From: Pratylenchus scribneri
Lineage: Eukaryota > Nematoda > Chromadorea > Rhabditida > Pratylenchidae
Assembly (NCBI GenBank): GCA_030063045.1
Contig: JAQSEB010000001.1
Coordinates: 620,001-684,000, forward strand
DNA: 64,000 bases
Reading direction: 5' to 3'
Shown: one piece after another, positions 24,529-35,843 of the stretch
Numbering within the stretch: the stretch's first letter is position 1
How the letters are laid out: every line of letters starts with the position of its first letter
Position numbers and translations under genes: made by a program
The notes under the pieces: generated by a model
Databases searched by the model: none
Told to the model about the DNA's origin: nothing
The model's input: only the letters and a program-made list of their open reading frames with translations

Positions 24529-26101
24529 TCTTTTAATTCCATATAATGGAGGGGAAATGGATGAAGTTATGGCCCCAATGTATTTGTTGCGGATTATGTT
24601 TTTGACCTTTTAGAAGGAAAATGGATGGAGGGGAATTTTTGGCACATTAATTATGGAATAATTCTCCCAATAATATTCTTTGAATTCGAATTGAATGGAA
24701 TGGGCAAAATACAAATGGTTTAATTTGAAATGGCCAAAAGGAGGCTTCCCTCCGCCGCCTTGGCCAAATTTAGGTGTGCATTATTTTTGGCACAATTATA
24801 ATAAAAATTAAATGAATGAGGGGTCAAAGTGCAATGCTAATTTCCATTTTCACTCATTTTCTGCCCCAAAATTTTCCTTTCCAATTCAGCTATCTCTGAT
24901 TAAAAATAGGAAAGGCCAATGGCCAATAGTTGATGAATATTGATCAATTGGGGAATCCCAATGAGGGATGAATGAATGAATTTTAGTTGTTTGAAAATTG
25001 GCCAAAAAAGGAAAATGCACATAAAAATTGGCAGAAAATGGGGGAGAAAATGAATGTGAGGAATTGGGTTTGGGCCAAATGAATGGGACAAATGAAGCGC
25101 CAACGGGAGAGAAGGGAAGGAAGTTAAGTGAAAATGTTTTCAAAAATGCATGGGATTTGTGTGGATGAAGTTTTGGGTGTAGAAGTCAATTGAATCCATC
25201 CAAATTCTTTGAAGTTAAGTTTCCTCTTTAAAATGAAATGATTTAGGCTTCAGGGCATTTGTGAAATATTAGCTAAAAGTTCAAATTTTGCCATAACTTC
25301 TCCACATTCTTTGCCGCCTTTTGCCATTCAATTCTCAATCGACATGATTTGATTTTGTTGGAATGCAGTTAACCATCTTTTAAAACTATGGCCATATCTT
25401 TTATCCATCTTATTTTTGATAATTTTTATGGCTTGTCGATGTGATTTTATTCCCAATCCCAAGGAGTTAAAATTATTTACCCTGTAAGGTAGGAGGGAAT
25501 TCCCACTCATTTCCTCAAATATCTTTAATGATGCTAATTAAGTCTGCAAAAAATGGCCAATTGTTTTGGAATTTGCAGCATCGAACAATTCAGTAGACGC
25601 GAAAATTGAATGGAGAAAGGAGAAATGGTGGAGCAGAAATTTGGGAGAACAGATGGGGCCCCCGGCAAAATGGGCTAACAAAAACTACTATGGAGATATA
25701 TGGCAAAGAAGAGGGTGGTGTAATATGGCCAATAGTAGCACAAAATGAAGCCGATGTTTGGTTGACAAATTGGGTGGAAATGATGATGTGGCCAATGGCA
25801 TCTTCATTTCGCACTTTCGCTAACAATTTTATGACTTCCACCATACCTTTGTTCTTGAAAAACAATAAAAAATTCTTTTCGTCATGGGCGCCCAAAAAAA
25901 AGAAAATTTAAATGCCCTTTGTTGGCGTCACAAACAAATTTACTGCTAAATATAAATATTCCCCTCATCATTTTGCAATTATTTTTCCCCAAAATTTTGT
26001 ATTCTTGATAAACTTTATAAAAAATTGGAATGGGCAAAAATTTAATAAAAAATGGAAAACAAAATAACAAAATTGAACAAAACAATTTAATAAAATTTGA
26101 A

Positions 26102-28684
26102 TTATATTTTTGTTTCTGAAGTTGGTGGCCACTCCAAATCCACTTCCAACACATCCAAATGCAAAATGTCCACTTGGCCCAATTCTAAGCCCATCAATTC
26201 CGCCAATGAAGGCCGCGTTCGACCAAAATCGCCGTGTACAAATTCCTTGACACTGCAAAGATGAGGGAAATTTAAAACAGAATATAAATGGCCAAAACCA
26301 ACTATGTGCCGGCCTGGGTTTGGAGGCGAAGCATGAAATGAAAATTGTCAATTTTGTATGTATCCATCCAATGGATATGGCGCACTCTGTCCAAGAGTGG
26401 ACGCCTTTTGAGCACACGGATCACTGTTTTTTGATGAATTTCCACAGGGCATTTTTGGCTGAGGTATTCCAATTTTGATTCTGTCAAAGGCACTTTCGAA
26501 TAGCAAAGGGCAGAATATGTTTTACGTTTTTCTTAATTTTTAATTTTGAATTGGTGCCAAAAATTAATAAGTGTCCACCTTCTTGGCCAATATTGAGAAT
26601 TTGTGCCTGTTTGCCGGTCACTCTTGTCAATGAATGGACACTGATGTCACAATCGGAGTCGTTGATCATTTTGCCCAAATCCACCTAAAATTGCTGAATT
26701 TTATAAAATTTGGATTGTCAATAATTTTTTTTTAGTATAAAAAATTAATCCTTAAAAAGAAATGCTAATTTGTAAGGTTTCCGGTAAAATTTAATGATAG
26801 ATTAAATCTAGCAAAAAGTTTTTTTATTAAGATTGTCCCGGAAAGTTATAATCTTATTGCTTTCCGGTTGGTTTCCGGAAAGTTTTAATTCTGATTTTTT
26901 TCCGGTTGGTTTCCGGAAAGTTTTAATTCTGATTTTTTTCCGGTTGGTTTCCGGAAAGTTTTAATTCTGATTTTTTTCCGGTTGGTTTCCGGAAAGTTTT
27001 AATTCTGATTTTTTTCCGGTTGGTTTCCGGAAAGTTTTAATTCTGATTTTTTACCGGTTGGTTTCCGGAAAGTTTTAATTCTGATTTTTTTCCGGCTGGT
27101 TTCCGGAAAGTTTTAATTCTGATTTTTTTCCGGTTGGTTTCCGGAAAGTTTTAATTCTGATTTTTTTCTGGTTGTTCCGGAAAGTTTTAATTCTGATTTT
27201 TTTTCTGGTTGTTCCGGAAAGTTTTAATTCTGATTTTGTTCCGGTTGTTCCGGAAAGTTTTAATTCTGATTTTGTTCCGGTTGTTCCGGAAAGTTTTAAT
27301 TCTGATTTTGTTCCGGTTGTTCCGGAAAGTTTTAATTCTGATTTTGTTCCGGTTGTTCCGGAAAGTTTTAATTCTGATTTTTTTTTAAATTTCTTTTATA
27401 AATTTTAATTAAAGATTAACAGAAACAATTTAATTTAAATTTAATGTTTATTTCTCAAAGGCTACTACTTACTGGGAAAGATATACTGTTTTCTTATGAT
27501 GGATAAGATATCCTTGAGGGATTCTCAAATTCCGGCAATAAATTTTAAATAAAAAATAATCATCAAATTTACCAATATTTTTTCCGACACATGCCCATCA
27601 TCCAATTCAGCCGTTTTATGTGCATTCAACAGCTGAACAACAAAAGGCCGCCCTCTTCCCAACATTCGAACATCCATATCCTCTCGGCCGGAAGCACTGA
27701 ATTTGCTGGAGGTGGCGGCAAAATGTTTTACCAAAATTGGAGACACTTTTTGGGCTACCTATAAAATAAAAAGAATAAAATCAAAATTTTAAATTATATT
27801 ATTACCGATGTTCCATCTGGTCCATCCGAATCTGGTCCCCAAGGGGATTGTGGCAAGCACCTCGAATATTTACAATATCTTCCCGCAATAAACACCGGAT
27901 CCCGCTCAAAAATGGCCGAAAATGTACATTTCTTCGAGGGTGGCAACATTTTATATTTCCTTAATGAATGTTTTTTTTTCAGTAAAATATCCGCCCAGAT
28001 TCACTTTAAAACTCACTTTGCTGCATCAATGCTCATTTCATTTCGAATTGTTCGCATTTTCTGTTTGGTCAACAGCAATTCGGGTTGTGCCAGTGCCACA
28101 CCATCTCCACAATTCCCATTCCCTCCTCCCCTTCTTTTGCGTTTTCGACTGTTCCCATGGCCATCGTTTTGGATGAATTCATTTGGGAAATTTTTGATGA
28201 AGAAGTCAAAATCAGTTGCAGTGAATTCATCGGTTTCAATTGAAATTGTTAAAATCAAATTGGAATTAAGTGATGGGCGAAGACCGGTTCTCTTAATTGG
28301 AATTAATTAAATATTTTTTAATAAATTTTCAAAAACCTTTGAAATTTTGTCCATTAAAATGCGTGAACACAATTCTTTTGGAGACATCAATGCCGGCGCC
28401 CATTTTGATTCAGACAATTTCTCCAAAATTAATTCCCGTAAAACTTGAGTTGGTGGCATATTCATGGCCAACAGAAAATTGGTTCCATCGAATTTTTCCG
28501 CTAAAAATACTCGACCGGCTTCCTCGGCAATTGAATCCAACAGTGGATCGTCGCAAAGGAGACCAAGGCAAAATACGCAATTTTGTTGTTGGGATGTGGA
28601 GCATTCCGGAATAATATATACTTCATTGGGCAATGATTTAAGTAGAATTTGTCCAATATTCGTTTCACAAATTTTGCAAAGCAT
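26102..28684 (-). CDS. PUS10: tRNA pseudouridine synthase PUS10
   Basis: Isomerises uridine to pseudouridine in the T-loop (positions 54/55) of tRNAs; PUS10 family. Exons in coding order: 28684-28337, 28291-28017, 27959-27806, 27758-27573, 26684-26579, 26531-26303, 26252-26102; phases close. The N-terminal part has paired CxxC motifs (MLCKIC, CVFCLG). The catalytic core is clear: FERDPVFIAGRYCKYSR and FSASGREDMDVRMLGRGRPF, whose GREDxDVR contains the nucleophilic Asp by family analogy. The C-terminal domain has KTYSALCY, VLKRRPLL, LQTQAGTYVKEFVHGDFGR and ends in LEVDLEWPP, all PUS10 landmarks. A candidate splice-leader acceptor (TTTTCATAG) lies 10 nt before the ATG, fitting the downstream position in a four-gene cluster. 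A satellite array fills most of one 889-nt intron. Confidence 0.93.
26838..27380 (+). repeat. Satellite array 4, ~38-bp then 36-bp units (intronic)
   Basis: The first eight or so units carry TTCCGGTTGGTTTCCGGAAAG with a T-tract and are about 38 bp. The last five are the 36-bp type. The two halves show two variants expanding side by side. It is in the PUS10 intron between the GREDMDVR exon and the next, antisense to the gene. Confidence 0.95.
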
Positions 28685-28890
28685 TCCGCTGAATCTATGA
28701 AAATAATAATTTAATTAAAATTGGAAATAATTAATAATAAATATATTTAATTGACACTCGAATTTTACAATTCATTTATTGTTTATTTTAATTAATTTAT
28801 TCAAAAAATTTAAAGCATCGAAAATTAGATTCAATATAATTAGAGGTACATCACAAAATACAAAAAATGCATTGAATCACATTTAATTAA

Positions 28891-30600
28891 TCAATTAATT
28901 CCCAATTCCCTTCTAAAATATTCAATTGTTGTGCGCAATCCATCGAAAACCATCACTTTTGGCCGCCATTCCAACATTTTCGCTGCTCTGTTAATATCCG
29001 GCCGTCGTTGTTGTGGATCATCCTCCAATTGATTTGAGTGAATAATTTTGCTGTTGCTCCCTTTAATGATGTGAAATTATTTTTTTTAATTATTTGAATA
29101 GTTTACCTGTCAAATTGCGTATAATTTGGGCAAATTCCAAAATGCTATATTCCTCTGGGTTTCCAATATTCACTGGCAGAGTTGTGTTTGAATTCATCAG
29201 TGCAATTAGGCCATCAATCAAATCGGAAACAAATTGGAATGACCGAGTCTGCCTTCCATCGCCATAGATCTTAAATTTTTAACAAAAAAATTAAAATTTT
29301 TAATTTAATTCAAAAACCGTCATTGGCTCCCCTTTCATCGCTTGGATGATGAAATTGCTCACAACCCGTCCATCGTTTATGTGCATCCTCGATCCGAATG
29401 TGTTGAAAATGCGTGCAATTCGAATGTCCACATTCTCTTGTTTATGAAAGGCCATCATCAACGATTCACCGGCCCTTTTTCCTTCATCATAACAAGAGCG
29501 GGGTCCAATCGAATTGACATGGCCATAATATGTTTCTGGCTAATAAATTGAATTTATTTTAGTTTAAAATAGAATAAAATTACCTGAGGACTAACTTTCG
29601 GGTCTCCATAAACTTCCGATGAAGAAGCAAACAAAAGACGAGCTTTGACGCGTCTATTTTTAATCGGAAAATTATTTTAAGTTTCAAATTTATTTAGAAC
29701 CTGGCCAAACCCAGCATATTTATTGTGCCCAAAATGTTGGTTTTCAGCGTTTTCACCGGATTATACATGTAATGGGGTGGAGAGGCAGGACTGGCCAAAT
29801 GGTAGATTTGATCAACTAAAAATAAATTCATTAAAAAATTAATTTTAAATTTTATTCGATAGTTTGGTTGAACACTCCCGAAATTTTAAGATTAAACGGG
29901 TTTTAATAAATTCTTATGTTCTCTAATGAAAAATAACTTCTGAACTATTTTGCACAAAAATGAAAGGCTTGGATCGAAATTTTTAAAAATTTTCTGGACT
30001 AACCTTCACTATAGAACGGATTAACTACATCGTGATGGACCAGCTCAAAATTGGGATGCCCAATCCAATGTTCAACATTTCGCTTTCGGCCCGTAAAGAA
30101 ATTGTCCAGTGCGATCACTTCATGGCCATCCCGCATTAATCGGTCGACCAAATGAGAGCCAACAAAACCGGCACCACCCGTTACCAGCACCCGTTTTCGG
30201 TCGGCCTCATTGCGAATTTTAACCGGTGGATATGGAGAAGAGTCCATTTTGAATTTGGCACGTTCTTTCCGCTCAAATGATTTCAGCGTTTCTTCTTGTC
30301 CCTTCATTGCGTTTTGAAGTTCAGCGATTTGAGCTTTAAGCATTTTCACTTGTTTTTGTAATCGATTTAATTGGTGGCTGCAAATTTATTAAATTTATTA
30401 ATTTATATTATAAATAAAACCTTTTGGAATTATCATTCGCCAATCGTGGACTAGTCATTTGGAGTATTCGTGGGTAGATGAGCAATACTAAAATATTTAA
30501 ATAAAACTTCTCAATTTTAAATATTATTTCACTTACATATGAACAATAGAATGGACCCGAAAAGAATTAAGGCAAATATTTTGAAGAAATGATGTTTCAT
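28891..30600 (-). CDS. sqv-1: UDP-glucuronic acid decarboxylase (UXS1/SQV-1)
   Basis: Golgi-type II membrane enzyme that converts UDP-glucuronate to UDP-xylose for proteoglycan linker synthesis. Exons in coding order: 30600-30537, 30487-30421, 30377-30004, 29815-29701, 29653-29584, 29539-29318, 29269-29107, 29060-28891. A short cytosolic MKHHFFK leads into a hydrophobic signal anchor, then a coiled-coil stem ([16 protein letters not shown]). The extended SDR catalytic domain follows: [18 protein letters not shown] for NAD binding, [21 protein letters not shown], and YDEGKR carrying the YxxxK catalytic pair. RIFNTFG and [10 protein letters not shown] are also family landmarks. It sits about 260 bp downstream of the START gene and 207 bp upstream of PUS10. 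Confidence 0.95.
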
Positions 30601-30862
30601 TCTGCCGGTCCTCAACCCCACCCATTCATGCACCACATTTAAATATTGTTGATAAATTAAATGACAAACAAATATTATTGCAAAAAATATCAAATCAAAA
30701 TCAATGATTTCAAATGTGAAATTATTATAATTATTAAGACAAATTTTATTCAAATTTTAATTAAATTAAGGGTTAAAATTAAGGCTTCGATGATAATGAA
30801 GAATTTGGATATGTTTATGAATGCTTCCCGTCTTTTCTTATTGTCATTTGTATTCTCAATAT

Positions 30863-31863
30863 TTAAAAGCGCAACATTTGTTTATCTTTAACTTTCTCCT
30901 GTACATAGGCACTGAAGGTTCGCAGAAATTTTGGATATTCCTTCTTGTAAACTTGTCGAACACCAATTTTGGGAACCCAACCGCCAGGATGAACTAAACA
31001 ATTTTATCATTTACGTTCAATGTCTTTTTTATTTCAAACCTTCTGCGACATAGGTTATCTTGCAACGAACATCGTTTCGATTGAGCTCGCCGATGGCTTT
31101 TTCCACTTTCAAGACTGTTTGACAAAGCATGGCGATTGTCAATTTGACTCGAACTGCCGAAGAGTTTGATAACTTCACATTGGGTAAATCAATTGATTGA
31201 TTGCAAACCTTAAAAATTATTTTAATTATTCATATTTCTTCCCAAAAATATACCATCCAAGCATCATGTGCTCCCGCAATTTTTGCCGAGTTCACATTGA
31301 GCCGTTGTGACCAAAAAAGTGACTCCCGGGTGGCGGTTGGCCACACTCTCTTATGAATTTGGTGCAAAATGACAGTGTTTGAGGAGATTTCGTCGATGAT
31401 ATTGCAACTTTCTATTGTGTCATCCCACTCCTTCTTAATTGTCGGCGCAAAAAATAAATCAATGAATTCTCGGGCGGTGACACCCTAAAGATTTTTATAA
31501 TTTTATTCGGTTAATTAATAAAACTCACATCAATGGAATGCAATGCTTTCAGCGGATCGACCGCAATTCCATCAATTTCCTGCTCAAATTTGTACATTTT
31601 CAAATCGCCATCTTCCACAAAAAGTTCCCATCCTGCATTTGTGTTGGACACATCGGCCAGCGCATGTTGAAGTTGCTGCTTTACAATGCGCTCTATGTCC
31701 GAATAAAGTTGGGCATGCGGTCCGGTCAAATTCTTTGAAAGCAATTCCAAAGTCTCGATTGTATCCATATTATTGTCCTTTTTTGGGTGAAATTATTTGC
31801 ATATTTGTGTATGTTTTTTACCTCATTTTCATTTCGATCCATAGCAGAGTCTGTTTCCGACAT
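30863..31863 (-). CDS. START-domain ceramide-transfer protein homologue (CERT-like, START only)
   Basis: CERT extracts ceramide from the ER and delivers it to the Golgi through its START domain. Exons in coding order: 31863-31822, 31777-31529, 31484-31254, 31208-31040, 30993-30863, giving 273 residues. After about 65 acidic/helical residues the whole protein is a START domain: GWELFVEDGDLKMYKFEQE, GVTAREFIDLFFAPTIKKEW, WPTATRESLFWSQR, DAWMVCNQSID, YVAEVHPGGWVPK and the C-terminal helix FSAYVQEKVKD. Similarity to vertebrate CERT is high across this domain. The usual N-terminal PH domain (Golgi PI4P targeting) and an FFAT motif are not visible in this model or in the 405 bp upstream. A longer isoform from a distant promoter is possible but would have to cross the neighbouring gene. 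Confidence 0.9.
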
Positions 31864-32267
31864 TAATATTCTTCGAAGATGAGGCAAGATCCCGGTGGAC
31901 CGAAAGTTATTTAATTAAAATCCACACAAGGAATAGGCTAAATAAATTTTATATATCCAACTTTTCATCGAAAAATACAGAAGATTGGTCATCACTCATC
32001 ACACACACCCAAATGAATAAAAATAATCATTAATTAAACAAATAATTTATTCTATTTTATTCACATTAAGTACAAATACAATATATAGAATATAATTATA
32101 ACAAAAAACAATATGATGATATGCAAAAAATGTAATGGAAATATGTGGAACAGAATTATCATCAAGACACAAAATACAATATGATTTTATGAGAGGGAAA
32201 GGAAACAAAAAAAAACAATTAGGGATCATCATATTTGTGTTCATCTTTGCGTCCATCCATCGATTCA

Positions 32268-33611
32268 TCAGTAGCAGCATCCGCCTGTACGTCCATGCTC
32301 CATTGCTCGGTCCATAAACGAACATTGTCGATCACACAGCAATCTGCAAATTTGAAAACTATATTTTTGTATTAAAAAAAGTGTAAAAATGACATACCTA
32401 TATCGAAGACAGTAGCTTGCAGCCATATCGCAGATCAGACTTCGGCCCAATTCATCAACCCACATCAGCCAATCAGCCATGCGCCAAGTGAAGCCAGCGG
32501 TAGTGCTCAGGAAAAAGTGCGTTGGCGGCCATATCAATCCAATTGCAGTTGCCATCAATGAAGCCATTATTGAGTAAAGCTTGCCGAGGAAGATATAGAA
32601 GATGAAGAATGCCAACAGGTAGAGAAGAAACTAAAAATAGCCAAATATTAGCAAATTGAAATATTTCAAATAAAATCAAACCAACCTTGTGATCCAGAAC
32701 GTAATTGAAGAGCCGCACGGAGAGCGCAATGGATTTGACGATTATTTCCCAAAGCTGCAAACAACAATCGAAGTCATCTCCTCTGCCGCCGCCGCCGTCG
32801 TCGTAAAAGTCCATATCCACCATCGATCGATTGGAACTGAAAATTGGAATTAGTCATTTAATAAAAAATTGAAATATTCGAACCTGCCATCCGGTTGGTC
32901 ATATGTTGGGGCTGTGTATATGCTGACATTAGATCTGCAAATAAAATATTGTAACTAAGACAGAAAAAGAATATGTAAGTGTAAGAAACCAACCTCTTCT
33001 CAATTCGTCTTTCTCCCGGTACGTCTTGTCCGTAAATGGTCCTCGTCATGGCAATGCGCAGTTCATGTTCCACGGTCCTTGTGCCCACTGTACTTGCAAT
33101 CGAATGGCGGCGTTGTCGATCAGTCCTTGCAGCAATTGGCGTCTGTTCTCCCTCATTTGTAATGGCCGTTCGATATGATTCCGGTTCGCTGCGGCTTTTG
33201 ATTGGTGGTATGATCCCTCGGTGCACGGCTGCTTCCTGCTCAACTTGGAGGTCTTCGTATGGGTCACTGAAAAATGAAAAAATATGAGATGAGATTACTA
33301 ATTTCTTTAAAGTAAACTCACATGCCGTTTGTGCCGTTTGATGACGCTAGTTCTTCTTCTGCAATGTTGTCCCTGTTGTTGAGCACATCATCAATCCTTG
33401 GGCAAATTGGAATGTCTTCGCTTCGTCCATTTGCATCCCTGAAAAAAATAGAAAATTACATTTGTTAAAAAACGGACAAAATATAAACTCACAATTCGTG
33501 CACAATTCGGCGCATTGATTGTGGGCGATGTGGTCGTTCATTCGCTTCAGTTGATCTTCTAATTGCAGGCAGCATCCGCAACATTCGAACAGACAATTTG
33601 ACTTCTGCCAT
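32268..33611 (-). CDS. Unknown multi-pass membrane protein
   Basis: Exons in coding order: 33611-33493, 33438-33322, 33266-32994, 32934-32884, 32836-32686, 32630-32398, 32343-32268; phases close to 339 residues. The first 190 residues are hydrophilic and look disordered, rich in Arg/Glu, followed by DDGGGGRGDD. Then come LQLWEIIVKSIALSVRLFNY and a long hydrophobic stretch (FLLYLLAFFIFYIFLGKLYS plus ATAIGLIW), suggesting two or three membrane passes. The tail ends CCY. There is some resemblance in layout to caveolins (hydrophilic N-terminus, membrane hairpin, cysteines), but no caveolin signature is visible, so I do not assign it. It is the first gene of the minus-strand cluster. Confidence 0.75.
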
Positions 33612-34080
33612 GGACTGAATTTTGACGGTGAATGAAGCAAGAATAATAATAGATAGCAAGGGGAAATTTAGGAGGATTTTTGGTTGTGGATTTGTTTGAA
33701 TATGAATGATAAAATGATCGATCGCTCGTTTTCTTTAAATAGCAGATTTCCAAATCAATATTTTTATTCAGATTGGACTATAACTATTACTGTAGTGTAG
33801 AAAATGAAAATAGAATGTTAAAAATTTAAGGTTAAGAAATGAAGAAAAGTGAGAGTGTATGCTGAAATTAGAGGGAATAAGAAACAGATTTTTGGATATT
33901 TTGTCATCCCAAAATAAAATAAATAATCTCGATCTCGAGAATAAATTTTTGATGACAGAAAAAGAAACTCAAGGTTGCAAAGAGAACAACAATTTAAGGA
34001 CATCAATTTTTTGTCATTATTAATCATCTAATTATAATTTTGATATTTGCTTATTTTTAGAGAAAATTCCGCGTTTAAAA
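33612..34080. promoter_or_regulatory. Divergent intergenic region between two gene clusters
   Basis: 470 bp separating the first ATG of the minus cluster from the first ATG of the plus cluster. It probably drives both. AT-rich; a splice-leader-like acceptor TTATTTTTAG ends at 34060, 20 nt before the plus-strand ATG. No specific factor site was identified. Confidence 0.45.
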
Positions 34081-34390
34081 ATGGCTTCGGCGGTGCAGAA
34101 AATCGTGAAAGATTTGCCAAAGAAAATGAGCGGATTCACCGAAACATTTTTGCTCTACTTCAACGACAAACATGGTCAAATGTGGCAAAATCGCAACTTA
34201 TCCCGTCTTTACATCGCAATCTATGCTACAATCGGCGCTGTATATTTCTGCCGAAAGAAGAAGAATGCAATCCGACTTAGGGTTTTTATAAAGTTTCTAT
34301 TTAAAAATAAATTATTAATTTTAGGAAGAGAAAGATCGATTGAAGCCATTTGTGGTGCAGGATGCTCTTCTTCGTGCTGGCTTACGATGA
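34081..34390 (+). CDS. Small single-pass membrane protein, unknown
   Basis: Exons 34081-34281 and 34325-34390 encode 88 residues. A basic amphipathic N-terminus (QKIVKDLPKKMSGFTETFLL) is followed by one hydrophobic segment (LYIAIYATIGAVYFC), a KKK stop-transfer and a soluble tail ending DALLRAGLR. Size and layout resemble small accessory subunits of mitochondrial inner-membrane complexes, but that is inference only. A candidate splice-leader acceptor is 20 nt upstream. First gene of the plus-strand cluster. Confidence 0.75.
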
Positions 34391-34497
34391 ACTGAAGACA
34401 ATTGCACATGAGACATAAATGAGACCTTGAATTGATTGTTAGGATTTTTCTATAAATGAAATGAATTGTTAGAGGATGTTTTGTGAATAGTAAAATG

Positions 34498-34503
34498 AAT
34501 AAA
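34498..34503 (+). promoter_or_regulatory. Poly(A) signal
   Basis: AATAAA about 110 bp after the stop of the small membrane-protein gene and 117 bp before the DSS1 start. Confidence 0.55.
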
Positions 34504-34619
34504 AACTTTTACATTGATTTTCTTAGATTTTATTGTTATTTCAATCATATATCTAACAATATAAAATGCTTCAATTAATAAATTTTAAAATAGCATCAAA
34601 TTTTGTGTTCTCAATCGAT

Positions 34620-34982
34620 ATGGAAATTGATCCACCAGCACCACCAAAGATCGTTGACATTGAAGATGATGAGACCACGACAGTGAAAGTCGAATCGGAG
34701 TTGATCGCATCTATTAAACCAAACGACGAAGATGAAGAATTCGAGGAATTTCCCATATATCGAGCTTCGGAAGGTAAATTGAAAATATTTTTTGGAACTA
34801 ATTTTAAAAATTTAGAGAATAATGGAAGCGCAATGAATGGAGAAACAAGTTCAAACGCCACCGTTGTTGAAGCCGCCACACCAAATGTTTGGGAAGATAA
34901 TTGGGACGATGAAACTGTTGAAACTGAGTTCCATAAGCAATTGGAGGAAGAATTGAAGAAGAATGGCCTCAAATTGGATTAA
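34620..34982 (+). CDS. dss-1: 26S proteasome lid subunit DSS1/SEM1
   Basis: Small acidic, intrinsically disordered protein of the 19S proteasome lid that also binds BRCA2-type and TREX-2 partners. Exons 34620-34773 and 34816-34982, 106 residues. Both DSS1 hallmarks are present: an acidic EDEEFEEFP segment and the C-terminal block NVWEDNWDDETVETEFHKQL followed by a helical EEELKK tail. It is longer than the roughly 70-residue human protein because of an N-terminal extension and a Ser/Asn-rich linker between the two motifs. An in-frame upstream ATG (34566) exists, but the chosen ATG starts the conserved-looking acidic protein. Confidence 0.92.
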   Translation: MEIDPPAPPKIVDIEDDETTTVKVESELIASIKPNDEDEEFEEFPIYRASEGKLKIFFGTNFKNLENNGSAMNGETSSNATVVEAATPNVWEDNWDDETVETEFHKQLEEELKKNGLKLD

Positions 34983-35028
34983 ATTGATTATATCCTTCTT
35001 TTGACGATTTAATTTCCTATTTCTTCTG

Positions 35029-35034
35029 AATAAA
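35029..35034 (+). promoter_or_regulatory. Poly(A) signal of DSS1
   Basis: AATAAA 47 bp after the DSS1 stop and about 100 bp before the SPCS1 start. Confidence 0.6.
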
Positions 35035-35136
35035 TTTAATCTATTTGTTATACGTATACTCAAATATAATGCATTTAAAAATGCTTCACAATATTTACAC
35101 TTAAATTAATTTTGTTTATTGATAATATTTTAGCTA

Positions 35137-35641
35137 ATGTTGGATACAATTTGTTCGTATTTGCCCTCTTGGATCCAGAATCTAAGCTCGGTTTCTAATT
35201 TTATTTTAAAAATGAGAAATGAGTAATTTCTAATATTTTAGCACATCGATTTCGAGGGACAAAGAAAGGCGGAGCGAGTCTTTCAAGTAATTTTTAAATT
35301 ATTTCTCAAAATGATTGATAATTATAATTTTAAGATAATTTTGATTGTGCATGGAATTTTGGGCTTTATCGCCGGCTATGTGACGCAGCAACTCTCGGTC
35401 ACAATGTACACGGTTGGTGTGGGCTTCATTCTCTCCTGCTTGGCTGTGCTGCCTCCGTGGCCATTTTATCGTCGAAATCCATTGAATGTAAGATTTTGGA
35501 TCATTTCAAATTATTTTGATTTTTTTTATTTAGTGGCAACCAAATCCCGTGCGCGATGGCAGAAATGATGACAAAAAAGGAGGAGGAGGAGGTTCAACAT
35601 CAACTTCTTCGGGCGGAAAGAATTCGAAAAAGACCCGTTGA
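35137..35641 (+). CDS. spcs-1: Signal peptidase complex subunit 1 (SPC12 family)
   Basis: ER membrane subunit of the signal peptidase complex that helps define its substrates. Exons 35137-35190, 35242-35286, 35335-35487, 35534-35641, 102 residues. The family signature HIDFEGQRKAERVFQ precedes two transmembrane segments (IILIVHGILGFIAGYV and VGVGFILSCLAVL). The conserved PPWPFYRRNPLNWQP and a Gly/Ser/Lys-rich cytosolic tail follow. Length matches the family (about 100 residues). ATATTTTAG ends 3 nt before the ATG, an almost leaderless splice-leader acceptor typical of nematode genes. Confidence 0.95.
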
Positions 35642-35843
35642 ACAGAGGGATGGATTATTTATTATGGATGTTAAAATTGATTTACATTTTGGGGTTCTTT
35701 TCTATATTTTTTGATAAATTGTTTATGGGAGTGTAAATTTAAAACAATTATTCGTTTTATTCGATATTATATTTACAACTATTCTGTTGAATTTTTTCAT
35801 CTTAGTTGTTTTAAGTCTCAATTTATTGCTCTTAATCACAAAA

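Larger units (their letters stand above)
22808..26101. other. Intergenic region, largely non-coding
   Basis: Between the receptor 5' end and the PUS10 3' end. It holds one foldback element and a few unassigned minus-strand frames. The rest is AT-rich unique sequence with A/T-rich low complexity. Confidence 0.5.

Noticed and set aside
32268..33611. Caveolin
   Set aside because: Layout is similar, but the caveolin signature motif is missing and hydrophobic-segment spacing differs.
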